Below are positions 34,501-48,200 of a DNA stretch of 64,000 nucleotides, piece after piece (position 1 is the first letter of the stretch; each line of letters starts with the position of its first letter). Both the position numbers and the translations under genes were made by a program. The stretch covers positions 12,696,678-12,760,677 of the forward strand of contig NC_092579.1 of NCBI RefSeq assembly GCF_037975245.1, read 5' to 3'. The stretch comes from Apostichopus japonicus (lineage: Eukaryota; Echinodermata; Holothuroidea; Aspidochirotida; Stichopodidae). The notes beneath the pieces are model-generated. The model worked only from the letters and a program-made list of their open reading frames with translations, was not told the DNA's origin and did no database searches.

Positions 34501-37500
34501 GTCCATACAGTGGCGCGATGGCTTGGCGCACTGTACGAGCTGATGATCGAGACTCTCTTTTGCATCCGTGGTTCGAACCCCGGTGGTGACGTCTTTTACA
34601 GCAAGTGCCTACACGGGGAGCTGTAAGTATTAGTTAATCCACCTAATATCTCAGTCCATACAGTGGCGCGATGGCTTGGCGCACTGTACGAGCTGATGAT
34701 CGAGACTCTCTTTTGCATCCGTGGTTCGAACCCCGGTGATGACGTCTTTTACAGCAAGTGCCTACACGGGGAGCTGTAAGTATTAGTTAATCCACCTAAT
34801 ATCTCAGTCCATACAGTGGCGCGATGGCTTGGCGCACTGTACGAGCTGATGATCGAGACTCTCTTTTGCATCCGTGGTTCGAACCCCGGTGGTGACGTCT
34901 TTTGCCGATCTTTTACAGCAAGTGCCTACACGGGGAGCTGTAAGTATTAGTTAATCCACCTAATATCTCAGTCCATACAGTGGCGCGATGGCTTGGCGCA
35001 CTGTACGAGCTGATGATCGAGACTCTCTTTTGCATCCGTGGTTCGAACCCCGGTGATGACGTCTTTTACAGCAAGTGCCTACACGGGGAGCTGTAAGTAT
35101 TAGTTAATCCACCTAATATCTCAGTCCATACAGTGGCGCGATGGCTTGGCGCACTGTACGAGCTGATGATCGAGACTCTCTTTTGCATCCGTGGTTCGAA
35201 CCCCGTTGGTGACGTCTTTTGCCGATCTTTTACACAAGTGCCTACACGGGGAGCTGTAAGTATTAGTTAATCCACCTAATATCTCAGTCCAAACAGTGGC
35301 GCGATGGCTTGGCGCACTGTACGAGCTGATGATCGAGACTCTCTTTTGCATCCGTGGTTCGAACCCCGGTGATGACGTCTTTTACAGCAAGTGCCTACAC
35401 GGGGAGCTGTAAGCAATAGTTAATCCACCTAATATCTCAGTCCATACAGTGGCGCGATGGCTTGGCGCACTGTACGAGCTGATGATCGAGACTCTCTTTT
35501 GCATCCGTGGTTCGAACCCCGGTGGTGACGTCTTTTGCCGATCTTTTACAGCAAGTGCCTACACGGGGAGCTGTAAGTATTAGTTAATCCACCTAATATC
35601 TCAGTCCATACAGTGGCGCGATGGCTTGGCGCACTGTACGAGCTGATGATCGAGACTCTCTTTTGCATCCGTGGTTCGAACCCCGGTGGTGACGTCTTTT
35701 GCCGATCTTTTACAGCAAGTGCCTACACGTGGAGCTGTAAGTATTAGTTAATCCACCTAATATCTCAGTCCATACAGTGGCGCGATGGCTTGGCGCACTG
35801 TACGAGCTGATGATCGAGACTCTCTTTTGCATCCGTGGTTCGAACCCCGGTGGTGACGTCTTTTACAGCAAGTGCCTACACGGGGAGCTGTAAGTATTAG
35901 TTAATCCACCTAATATCTCAGTCCATACAGTGGCGCGATGGCTTGGCGCACTGTACGAGCTGATGATCGAGACTCTCTTTTGCATCCGTGGTTCGAACCC
36001 CGGTGATGACGTCTTTTACAGCAAGTGCCTACACGGGGAGCTGTAAGTATTAGTTAATCCACCTAATATCTCAGTCCATACAGTGGCGCGATGGCTTGGC
36101 GCACTGTACGAGCTGATGATCGAGACTCTCTTTTGCATCCGTGGTTCGAACCCCGGTGGTGACGTCTTTTGCCGATCTTTTACAGCAAGTGCCTACACGG
36201 GGAGCTGTAAGTATTAGTTAATCCACCTAATATCTCAGTCCATACAGTGGCGCGATGGCTTGGCGCACTGTACGAGCTGATGATCGAGACTCTCTTTTGC
36301 ATCCGTTATTCGAACCCCGGTGATGACGTCTTTTACAGCAAGTGCCTACACGGGGAGCTGTAAGTATTAGTTAATCCACCTAATATCTCAGTCCATACAG
36401 TGACGCGATGGCTTGGCGCACTGTACGAGCTGATGATCGAGACTCTCTTTTGCATCCGTGGTTCGAACCCCGGTGGTGACGTCTTTTGCCGATCTTTTAC
36501 AGCAAGTGCCTACACGGGGAGCTGTAAGTATTAGTTAATCCACCAAACATCTCAATCCATACAGTGGCGCGATGGCTTGGCGCACTGTACGAGCTGATGA
36601 TCGAGACTCTCTTTTGCATCCGTGGTTCGAAACCCCGGTGGTGACGTCTTTTGCCGATCTTTTACAGCAAGTGCCTACACGGGGAGCTGTAAGTATTAGT
36701 TAATCCACCTAATATCTCAGTCCATACAGTGGCGCGATGGCTTGGCGCACTGTACGAGCTGATGATCGAGACTATCTTTGCATCCGTGGTTCGAACCCCG
36801 GTGATGACGTCTTTTGCCGATCTTTTACAGCAAGTGCCTACACGGGGAGCTGTAAGTATTAGTTAATCCACCTAATATCTCAGTCCATACAGTGGCGCGA
36901 TGGCTTGGCGCACTGTACGAGCTGATGATCGAGACTCTCTTTTGCATCCGTGGTTCGAACCCCGGTGGTGACGTCTTTTGCCGATCTTTTACAGCAAGTG
37001 CCTACACGGGGAGCTGTAAGTATTAGTTAATCCACCAAACATCTCAATCCATACAGTGGCGCGATGGCTTGGCGCACTGTACGAGCTGATGATCGAGACT
37101 CTCTTTTGCATCCGTGGTTCGAACCCCGGTGATGACGTCTTTTACAGCAAGTGCCTACACGGGGAGCTGTAAGTATTAGTTAATCCACCTAATATCTCAG
37201 TCCATACAGTGGCGCGATGGCTTGGCGCACTGTACGAGCTGATGATCGAGACTCTCTTTTGCATCCGTGGTTCGAACCCCGGTGGTGACGTCTTTTGCCG
37301 ATCTTTTACAGCAAGTGCCTACACGGGGAGCTGTAAGTATTAGTTAATCCACCTAATATCTCAGTCCATACAGTGGCGCGATGGCTTGGCGCACTGTACG
37401 AGCTGATGATCGAGACTCTCTTTTGCATCCGTTATTCGAACCCCGGTGATGACGTCTTTTACAGCAAGTGCCTACACGGGGAGCTGTAAGTATTAGTTAA

Positions 37501-38700
37501 TCCACCTAATATCTCAGTCCATACAGTGGCGCGATGGCTTGGCGCACTGTACGAGCTGATGATCGAGACTCTCTTTTGCATCCGTGGTTCGAACCCCGGT
37601 GATGACGTCTTTTACAGCAAGTGCCTACACGGGGAGCTGTAAGTGTTAGTTAATCCACCTAATATCTCAGTCCATACAGTGGCGCGATGGCTTGGCGCAC
37701 TGTACGAGCTGATGATCGAGACTCTCTTTTGCATCCGTGGTTCGAAAGCTCGGTGGTGACGTCTTTTGCCGATCTTTTACAGCAAGTGCCTACACGGGGA
37801 GCTGTAAGTATTAGTTAATCCACCTAATATCTCAGTCCATACAGTGGCGCGATGGCTTGGCGCACTGTACGAGCTGATGATCGAGACTCTCTTTTGCATC
37901 CGTGGTTCGAACCCCGGTGATGACGTCTTTTACAGCAAGTGCCTACACGGGGAGCTGTAAGTATTAGTTAATCCACCTAATATCTCAGTCCATACAGTGG
38001 CGCGATGGCTTGGCGCACTGTACGAGCTGATGATCGAGACTCTCTTTTGCATCCGTGGTTCGAACCCCGGTGGTGACGTCTTTTGCCGATCTTTTACAGC
38101 AAGTGCCTACACGGGGAGCTGTAAGTATTAGTTAATCCACCTAATATCTCAGTCCATACAGTGGCGCGATGGCTTGGCGCACTGTACGAGCTGATGATCG
38201 AGACTCTCTTTTGCATCCGTGGTTCGAACCCCGGTGGTGACGTCTTTTGCCGATCTTTTACAGCAAGTGCCTACACGGGGAGCTGTAAGTATTAGTTAAT
38301 CCACCTAATATCTCAGTCCATACAGTGGCGCGATGGCTTGGCGCACTGTACGAGCTGATGATCGAGACTCTCTTTTGCATCCGTGGTTCGAACCCCGGTG
38401 GTGACGTCTTTTGCCGATCTTTTACAGCAAGTGCCTACACGGGGAGCTGTAAGTATTAGTTAATCCACCTAATATCTCAGTCCATACAGTGGCGCGATGG
38501 CTTGGCGCACTGTACGAGCTGATGATCGAGACTCTCTTTTGCATCCGTGGTTCGAACCCCGGTGATGACGTCTTTTACAGCAAGTGCCTACACGGGGAGC
38601 TGTAAGTGTTAGTTAATCCACCTAATATCTCAGTCCATACAGCGGCGCGATGGCTTGGCGCACTGTACGAGCTGATGATCGAGACTCTCTTTTGCATCCG
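28000..38700 (+). repeat. zone of frequent long/short alternation (about 317 bp dimers)
   Basis: Long units with GGTGGTGACG often alternate with short units with GGTGATGACG, so the 11 bp deletion and a nearby G-to-A change travel together. Several short units also carry GTTATTCGAACC (for example 28605, 29733, 31516, 33290, 36306), which destroys the GG of box B. Units with CCACCAAACATCTC in the spacer usually carry CGAAACCCC in box B (28841, 31585, 32071, 33525, 36541). Confidence 0.72.
33690..36290 (+). repeat. 1267 bp octamer, two copies
   Basis: Markers CGTGGAGCTG (34461, 35728) and TGTAAGCAAT (34141, 35408) recur at 1267 bp, as does the one-base deletion TTTTACACAAG (33961, 35228). The unit is four long and four short monomers less one base. 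The copies differ at a few sites, for example ACTTTCTTTT near 33908 and CCAAACAG near 35290, so the duplication is not brand new. Confidence 0.8.
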
Positions 38701-39250
38701 TGGTTCGAACCCCGGTGGTGACGTCTTTTGCCGATCTTTTACAGCAAGTGCCTACACGGGGAGCTGTAAGTATTAGTTAATCCACCTAATATCTCAGTCC
38801 ATACAGTGGCGCGATGGCTTGGCGCACTGTACGAGCTGATGATCGAGACTCTCTTTTGCATCCGTGGATCGAACCCCGTTGGTGACGTCTTTTGCCGATC
38901 TTTTACAGCAAGTGCCTACACGGGGAGCTGTAAGTATTAGTTAATCCACCTAATATCTCAGTCCATACAGTGGCGCGATGGCTTGGCGCACTGTACGAGC
39001 TGATGATCGAGACTCTCTTTTGCATCCGTGGTTCGAACCCCGGTGGTGACGTCTTTTGCCGATCTTTTACAGCAAGTGCCTACACGGGGAGCTGTAAGTA
39101 ATAGTTAATCTACCTAATATCTCAGTCCATACAGTGGCGCGATGGCTTGGCGCACTGTACGAGCTGATGATCGAGACTCTCTTTTGCATCCGTGGTTCGA
39201 ACCCCGGTGGTGACGTCTTTTGCCGATCTTTTACAGCAAGTGCCTACACT
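38701..39250 (+). repeat. array segment between the alternating zone and the 4537 bp duplication
   Basis: Long monomers with private changes (GTGGATCGAA at 38871, ATAGTTAATCTACC near 39101, CTACACTGGG at 39250). The last of these marks the left limit of identity with the 4537 bp duplicate. Confidence 0.65.
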
Positions 39251-42200
39251 GGGAGCTGTAAGTATTAGTTAATCCACCTAATATCTCAGTCCATACAGTG
39301 GCGCGATGGCTTGGCGCACTGTACGGGCTGATGATCGAGACTCTCTTTTGCATCCGTGGTTCGAACCCCGATGATGACGTCTTTTACAGCAAGTGCCTAC
39401 ACGGGGAGCTGTAAGTATTAGTTAATCCACCTAATATCTCAGTACATACAGTAGCGCTGGCTTGGAGCACTGTGCGAGCTGATGATCGAGACTCTCTTTT
39501 GCATCCGTGGTTCGAACCCCGGTGGTGACGTCTTTTGCCGATCTTTTACAGCAAGTGCCTACACGGGGAGCTGTAAGTATTAGTTAATCCACCTAATATC
39601 TCAGTCCATACAGTGGCGCGATGGCTTGGCGCACTGTACGAGCTGATGATGCAGACTCTCTTTTGCATCCGTGGTTCGAACCCCGGTGGTGACGTCTTTT
39701 GCCGATTTTTTACAGCAAGTGCCTACACGGGGAGCTGTAAGTATTAGTTAATCCAGCTAATATCTCAGTCCATACAGTGGCGCGATGGCTTGGCGCACTG
39801 TACGAGCTGATGATCGAGACTCTCTTTTGCATCCGTGGTTCGAACCCCGTTGGTGACGTCTTTTGGCGATCTTTTACAGCAAGTGCCTACACGGGGAGCT
39901 GTAAGTATTAGTTAATCCACCTAATATCTCAGTCCATACAGTGGCGCGATGGCTTGGCGCACTGTACGAGCTGATGATCGAGACTCTCTTTTGCATCCGT
40001 GGTTCTTACCCCGGTGGTGACGTCTTTTGCCGATCTTTTACAGCAAGTGCCTCCACGGGGAGCTGTAAGTATTAGTTAATCCACCTAATATCTCAGTCCA
40101 TACAGTGGCGCGATGGCTTGGCGCACTGTACGAGCTGATGATCGAGACTCTCTTTTGCATCCGTGGTTCGAACCCCGGTGGTGACGTCTTTTGACGATCT
40201 TTTACAGCAAGTGCCTACACGGGGAGCTGTAAGTATTAGTTAATCCACCTAATATCTCAGTCCATACAGTGGCGCGATGGCTTGGCGCACTGTACGAGCT
40301 GATGATCGAGACTCTCTTTTGCATCCGTGGTTCGAACCCCGGTGGTGACGTCTTTTGCCGATTTTTTACAGCAAGTGCCTACACGGGGAGCTGTAAGTAT
40401 TAGTTAATCCACCTAATATCTCAGTCCATACAGTGGCGCGATGGCTTGGCGCACTGTACGAGCTGATGATCGAGACTCTCTTTTGCATCCGTGGTTCGAA
40501 CCCCGGTGGTGACGTCTTTTGCCGATCTTTTACAGCAAGTGCCTACACGGGGAGCTGTATGTATTAGTTAATCCACCTAATATCTCAGTCCATACAGTGG
40601 CGCGATGGCTTGGCGCACTGTACGAGCTGATGATCGAGACTCTCTTTTGCATCCGTGGTTCGAACCCCGGTGATGACGTCTTTTACAGCAAGTGCCTACA
40701 CGGGGAGCTGTAAGTATTAGTTAATCCACCTAATATCTCAGTCCATACAGTGGCGCGATGGCTTGGCGCACTGTACGAGCTGATGATCGAGACTCTCTTT
40801 TGCATCCGTGGTTCGAACCCCGGTGGTGACGTCTTTTGCCGATCTTTTACAGCAAGTGCCTACACGGGGAGCTGTAAGTATTACTTAATCCACCTAATAT
40901 CTCAGTCCATACAGTGGCGCGATGGCTTGGCGCACTGTACGAGCTGATGATCGAGACTCTCTTTTGCATCCGTGGTTCGAACCCCGGTGATGACGTCTTT
41001 TACAGCAAGTGCCTACACGGGGAGCTGTAAGTATTAGTTAATCCACCTAATATCTCAGTCCCTACAGTGGCGCGATGGCTTGGCGCACTGTACGAGCTGA
41101 TGATCGAGACTTTCTTTTGCATCCGTGGTTCGAACCCCGATGATAACGTCTTTTGTTGATCTTTTACAGCAAGTGCCTACACGGGGAGCTGTAAGTATTA
41201 GTAAATCCACCTAATAACTCAGTCCATACAGTGGCGCGATGGCTTGGCGCACTGTACGAGCTGATGATCGAGACTTTCTTTTGCAACCGTGGTTCGAACC
41301 CCGATGATGACGTCTTTTGCCGATCTTTTACAGCAAGTGCCTACACGAGGAGCTGTAAGTATTAGTTAATCCACCTAATATCTCAGTCCATACAGTGGCG
41401 CGATGGCTTGGCGCACTGTACGAGCTGATGATCGAGACTCTCTTTTGCATCCGTGGTTCGAACCCCGGTGATGACGTCTTTTGCCGATCTTTTACAGCAA
41501 GTGCCTACACGGGGAGCTGTAAGTATTAGTTAATCCACCTAATATCTCAGTCCATACAGTGGCGCGATGGCTTGGCGCACTGTACGAGCTGATGATCGAG
41601 ACTCTCTTTTGCATCCGTGGTTCGAACCCCGGTGATGACGTCTTTTGTTGATCTTTTACAGCAAGTGCCTACACGGGGAGCTGTAAGTATTAGTTAATCC
41701 ACCTAATATCTCAGTCCATACAGTGGCGCGATGGCTTGGCGCACTGTACGAGCTGATGATCGAGACTCTCTTTTGCATCCGTGGTTCGAACCCCGGTGGT
41801 GACGTCTTTTGGCGATCTTTTACAGCAAGTGCCTACACGTGGAGCTGTAAGTATTAGTTAATCCACCTAATATCTCAGTCCATACAGTGGCGCGATGGCT
41901 TGGCGCACTGTACGAGCTGATGATCGAGACTCTCTTTTGCACCCGTGGTTCGAAACCCCGGTGATGACGTCTTTTGCCGATCTTTTACAGCAAGTGCCAA
42001 CACGGGGAGCTGTAAGTATTAGTTAATCCACCTAATATCTCAGTCCATACAGTGGCGCGATGGCTTGGCGCACTGTACGAGCTGATGATCGAGACTCTCT
42101 TTTGCATCCGTGGTTCGAACCCCCGTGTTGACGTCTTTTGCCGATCTTTTACAGCAAGTGCCTACACGGGGAGCTGTAAGTATTAGTTAATCCACCTAAT

Positions 42201-45200
42201 ATCTCAGTCCATACAGTGGCGCGATGGCTTGGCGCACTGTACGAGCTGATGATCGAGACTCTCTTTTGCATCCGTGGTTCGAACCCCGGTGGTGACGTCT
42301 TTTGGCGATCTTTTACAGCAAGTGCCTACACGTGGAGCTGTAAGTAATAGTTAATCCACCTAATATCTCAGTCCATACAGTGGCGCGATGGCTTGGCGCA
42401 CTGTACGAGCTGATGATCGAGACTCTCTTTTGCACCCGTGGTTCGAAACCCCGGTGATGACGTCTTTTGCCGATCTTTTACAGCAAGTGCCAACACGGGG
42501 AGCTGTAAGTATTAGTTAATCCACCTAATATCTCAGTCCATACAGTGGCGCGATGGCTTGGCGCACTGTACGAGCTGATGATCGAGACTCTCTTTTGCAT
42601 CCGTGGTTCGAACCCCCGTGTTGACGTCTTTTGCCGATCTTTTACAGCAAGTGCCTACACGGGGAGCTGTAAGTATTAGTTAATCCACCTAATATCTCAG
42701 TCCATACAGTGGCGCGATGGCTTGGCGCACTGTACGAGCTGATGATCGAGACTCTCTTTTGCATCCGTGGTTCGAACCCCGGTGATGATGTCTTTTACAG
42801 CAAGTGCCTCCACGTGGGGCGGTAAGTATTAGTTAATCCACCTAATATCTCAGTCCATACAGTGGCGCGATGGCTTGGCGCACTGTACGAGCTGATGATC
42901 GAGACTCTCTTTTGCATCCGTGGTTCGAACCCCGGTGGTGACGTCTTTTGCCGATCTTTTACAGCAAGTGCCTCCACGGGGAGCTGTAAGTATTAGTTAA
43001 TCCACCTAATATCTCAGTCCATACAGTGGCGCGATGGCTTGGCGCACTGTACGAGCTGATGATCGAGACTCTCTTTTGCATCCGTGGTTCGAACCCCGGT
43101 GATGACGTCTTTTACAGCAAGTGCCTACACGGGGAGCTGTAAGTATTAGTAAATCCACCTAATAACTCAGTCCATACAGTGGCGCGATGGCTTGGCGCAC
43201 TTTACGAGCTGATGATCGAAACTTTCTTTTGCAACCGTGGTTCGAACCCCGATGATGACGTCTTTTGCCGTTTTTTACAGCAAGTGCCTACACGGGGAGC
43301 TGTAAGTATTAGTTAATCCACCTAAAATCTCAGTCCATACAGTGGCGCGATGGCTTGGCGCACTGTACGAGCTGATGATCGAGACTCTCTTTTGCATCCG
43401 TGGTTCGAACCCCGGTGGTGACGTCTTTTGCCGATCTTTTACAGCAAGTGCCTACACGGGGAGCTGTAAGTATTAGTTAATCCACTAAACATCTCAGTCC
43501 ATACAGTGGCGCGATGGCTTGGCGCACTGTACGAGCTGATGATCGAGACTCCCTTTTGCATCCGTGGTTCGAAACATCGGTGGTGACGTCTTTTGCCGAT
43601 CTTTTACAGCAAGTGCCTACACGGGGAGCTGTAAGTATTAGTTAATCCAGCTAATATCTCAGTCCATACAGTGGCGCGATGGCTTGGCGCACTGTACGAG
43701 CTGATGATCGAGACTCTCTTTTGCATCCGTGGTTCGAACCCCGGTGGTGACGTCTTTTGAGGATCTTTTACAGCAAGTGCCTACACGGGGAGCTGTAAGT
43801 ATTAGTTAATCCACCTAATATCTCAGTCCATACAGTGGCGCGATGGCTTGGCGCACTGTACGGGCTGATGATCGAGACTCTCTTTTGCATCCGTGGTTCG
43901 AACCCCGATGATGACGTCTTTTACAGCAAGTGCCTACACGGGGAGCTGTAAGTATTAGTTAATCCACCTAATATCTCAGTACATACAGTAGCGCTGGCTT
44001 GGAGCACTGTGCGAGCTGATGATCGAGACTCTCTTTTGCATCCGTGGTTCGAACCCCGGTGGTGACGTCTTTTGCCGATCTTTTACAGCAAGTGCCTACA
44101 CGGGGAGCTGTAAGTATTAGTTAATCCACCTAATATCTCAGTCCATACAGTGGCGCGATGGCTTGGCGCACTGTACGAGCTGATGATGCAGACTCTCTTT
44201 TGCATCCGTGGTTCGAACCCCGGTGGTGACGTCTTTTGCCGATTTTTTACAGCAAGTGCCTACACGGGGAGCTGTAAGTATTAGTTAATCCAGCTAATAT
44301 CTCAGTCCATACAGTGGCGCGATGGCTTGGCGCACTGTACGAGCTGATGATCGAGACTCTCTTTTGCATCCGTGGTTCGAACCCCGTTGGTGACGTCTTT
44401 TGGCGATCTTTTACAGCAAGTGCCTACACGGGGAGCTGTAAGTATTAGTTAATCCACCTAATATCTCAGTCCATACAGTGGCGCGATGGCTTGGCGCACT
44501 GTACGAGCTGATGATCGAGACTCTCTTTTGCATCCGTGGTTCTTACCCCGGTGGTGACGTCTTTTGCCGATCTTTTACAGCAAGTGCCTCCACGGGGAGC
44601 TGTAAGTATTAGTTAATCCACCTAATATCTCAGTCCATACAGTGGCGCGATGGCTTGGCGCACTGTACGAGCTGATGATCGAGACTCTCTTTTGCATCCG
44701 TGGTTCGAACCCCGGTGGTGACGTCTTTTGACGATCTTTTACAGCAAGTGCCTACACGGGGAGCTGTAAGTATTAGTTAATCCACCTAATATCTCAGTCC
44801 ATACAGTGGCGCGATGGCTTGGCGCACTGTACGAGCTGATGATCGAGACTCTCTTTTGCATCCGTGGTTCGAACCCCGGTGGTGACGTCTTTTGCCGATT
44901 TTTTACAGCAAGTGCCTACACGGGGAGCTGTAAGTATTAGTTAATCCACCTAATATCTCAGTCCATACAGTGGCGCGATGGCTTGGCGCACTGTACGAGC
45001 TGATGATCGAGACTCTCTTTTGCATCCGTGGTTCGAACCCCGGTGGTGACGTCTTTTGCCGATCTTTTACAGCAAGTGCCTACACGGGGAGCTGTATGTA
45101 TTAGTTAATCCACCTAATATCTCAGTCCATACAGTGGCGCGATGGCTTGGCGCACTGTACGAGCTGATGATCGAGACTCTCTTTTGCATCCGTGGTTCGA

Positions 45201-48200
45201 ACCCCGGTGATGACGTCTTTTACAGCAAGTGCCTACACGGGGAGCTGTAAGTATTAGTTAATCCACCTAATATCTCAGTCCATACAGTGGCGCGATGGCT
45301 TGGCGCACTGTACGAGCTGATGATCGAGACTCTCTTTTGCATCCGTGGTTCGAACCCCGGTGGTGACGTCTTTTGCCGATCTTTTACAGCAAGTGCCTAC
45401 ACGGGGAGCTGTAAGTATTACTTAATCCACCTAATATCTCAGTCCATACAGTGGCGCGATGGCTTGGCGCACTGTACGAGCTGATGATCGAGACTCTCTT
45501 TTGCATCCGTGGTTCGAACCCCGGTGATGACGTCTTTTACAGCAAGTGCCTACACGGGGAGCTGTAAGTATTAGTTAATCCACCTAATATCTCAGTCCCT
45601 ACAGTGGCGCGATGGCTTGGCGCACTGTACGAGCTGATGATCGAGACTTTCTTTTGCATCCGTGGTTCGAACCCCGATGATAACGTCTTTTGTTGATCTT
45701 TTACAGCAAGTGCCTACACGGGGAGCTGTAAGTATTAGTAAATCCACCTAATAACTCAGTCCATACAGTGGCGCGATGGCTTGGCGCACTGTACGAGCTG
45801 ATGATCGAGACTTTCTTTTGCAACCGTGGTTCGAACCCCGATGATGACGTCTTTTGCCGATCTTTTACAGCAAGTGCCTACACGAGGAGCTGTAAGTATT
45901 AGTTAATCCACCTAATATCTCAGTCCATACAGTGGCGCGATGGCTTGGCGCACTGTACGAGCTGATGATCGAGACTCTCTTTTGCATCCGTGGTTCGAAC
46001 CCCGGTGATGACGTCTTTTGCCGATCTTTTACAGCAAGTGCCTACACGGGGAGCTGTAAGTATTAGTTAATCCACCTAATATCTCAGTCCATACAGTGGC
46101 GCGATGGCTTGGCGCACTGTACGAGCTGATGATCGAGACTCTCTTTTGCATCCGTGGTTCGAACCCCGGTGATGACGTCTTTTGTTGATCTTTTACAGCA
46201 AGTGCCTACACGGGGAGCTGTAAGTATTAGTTAATCCACCTAATATCTCAGTCCATACAGTGGCGCGATGGCTTGGCGCACTGTACGAGCTGATGATCGA
46301 GACTCTCTTTTGCATCCGTGGTTCGAACCCCGGTGGTGACGTCTTTTGGCGATCTTTTACAGCAAGTGCCTACACGTGGAGCTGTAAGTATTAGTTAATC
46401 CACCTAATATCTCAGTCCATACAGTGGCGCGATGGCTTGGCGCACTGTACGAGCTGATGATCGAGACTCTCTTTTGCACCCGTGGTTCGAAACCCCGGTG
46501 ATGACGTCTTTTGCCGATCTTTTACAGCAAGTGCCAACACGGGGAGCTGTAAGTATTAGTTAATCCACCTAATATCTCAGTCCATACAGTGGCGCGATGG
46601 CTTGGCGCACTGTACGAGCTGATGATCGAGACTCTCTTTTGCATCCGTGGTTCGAACCCCCGTGTTGACGTCTTTTGCCGATCTTTTACAGCAAGTGCCT
46701 ACACGGGGAGCTGTAAGTATTAGTTAATCCACCTAATATCTCAGTCCATACAGTGGCGCGATGGCTTGGCGCACTGTACGAGCTGATGATCGAGACTCTC
46801 TTTTGCATCCGTGGTTCGAACCCCGGTGGTGACGTCTTTTGGCGATCTTTTACAGCAAGTGCCTACACGTGGAGCTGTAAGTAATAGTTAATCCACCTAA
46901 TATCTCAGTCCATACAGTGGCGCGATGGCTTGGCGCACTGTACGAGCTGATGATCGAGACTCTCTTTTGCACCCGTGGTTCGAAACCCCGGTGATGACGT
47001 CTTTTGCCGATCTTTTACAGCAAGTGCCAACACGGGGAGCTGTAAGTATTAGTTAATCCACCTAATATCTCAGTCCATACAGTGGCGCGATGGCTTGGCG
47101 CACTGTACGAGCTGATGATCGAGACTCTCTTTTGCATCCGTGGTTCGAACCCCCGTGTTGACGTCTTTTGCCGATCTTTTACAGCAAGTGCCTACACGGG
47201 GAGCTGTAAGTATTAGTTAATCCACCTAATATCTCAGTCCATACAGTGGCGCGATGGCTTGGCGCACTGTACGAGCTGATGATCGAGACTCTCTTTTGCA
47301 TCCGTGGTTCGAACCCCGGTGATGATGTCTTTTACAGCAAGTGCCTCCACGTGGGGCGGTAAGTATTAGTTAATCCACCTAATATCTCAGTCCATACAGT
47401 GGCGCGATGGCTTGGCGCACTGTACGAGCTGATGATCGAGACTCTCTTTTGCATCCGTGGTTCGAACCCCGGTGGTGACGTCTTTTGCCGATCTTTTACA
47501 GCAAGTGCCTCCACGGGGAGCTGTAAGTATTAGTTAATCCACCTAATATCTCAGTCCATACAGTGGCGCGATGGCTTGGCGCACTGTACGAGCTGATGAT
47601 CGAGACTCTCTTTTGCATCCGTGGTTCGAACCCCGGTGATGACGTCTTTTACAGCAAGTGCCTACACGGGGAGCTGTAAGTATTAGTAAATCCACCTAAT
47701 AACTCAGTCCATACAGTGGCGCGATGGCTTGGCGCACTTTACGAGCTGATGATCGAAACTTTCTTTTGCAACCGTGGTTCGAACCCCGATGATGACGTCT
47801 TTTGCCGTTTTTTACAGCAAGTGCCTACACGGGGAGCTGTAAGTATTAGTTAATCCACCTAAAATCTCAGTCCATACAGTGGCGCGATGGCTTGGCGCAC
47901 TGTACGAGCTGATGATCGAGACTCTCTTTTGCATCCGTGGTTCGAACCCCGGTGGTGACGTCTTTTGCCGATCTTTTACAGCAAGTGCCTACACGGGGAG
48001 CTGTAAGTATTAGTTAATCCACTAAACATCTCAGTCCATACAGTGGCGCGATGGCTTGGCGCACTGTACGAGCTGATGATCGAGACTCCCTTTTGCATCC
48101 GTGGTTCGAAACATCGGTGGTGACGTCTTTTGCCGATCTTTTACAGCAAGTGCCTACACGGGGAGCTGTAAGTATTAGTTAATCCAGCTAATATCTCAGT

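Noticed and set aside
33854-35351. Two identical 76-residue frames as a duplicated gene
   Set aside because: They arise from the one-base deletion in the 1267 bp repeat, which joins two repeat frames; the duplication is of the satellite.
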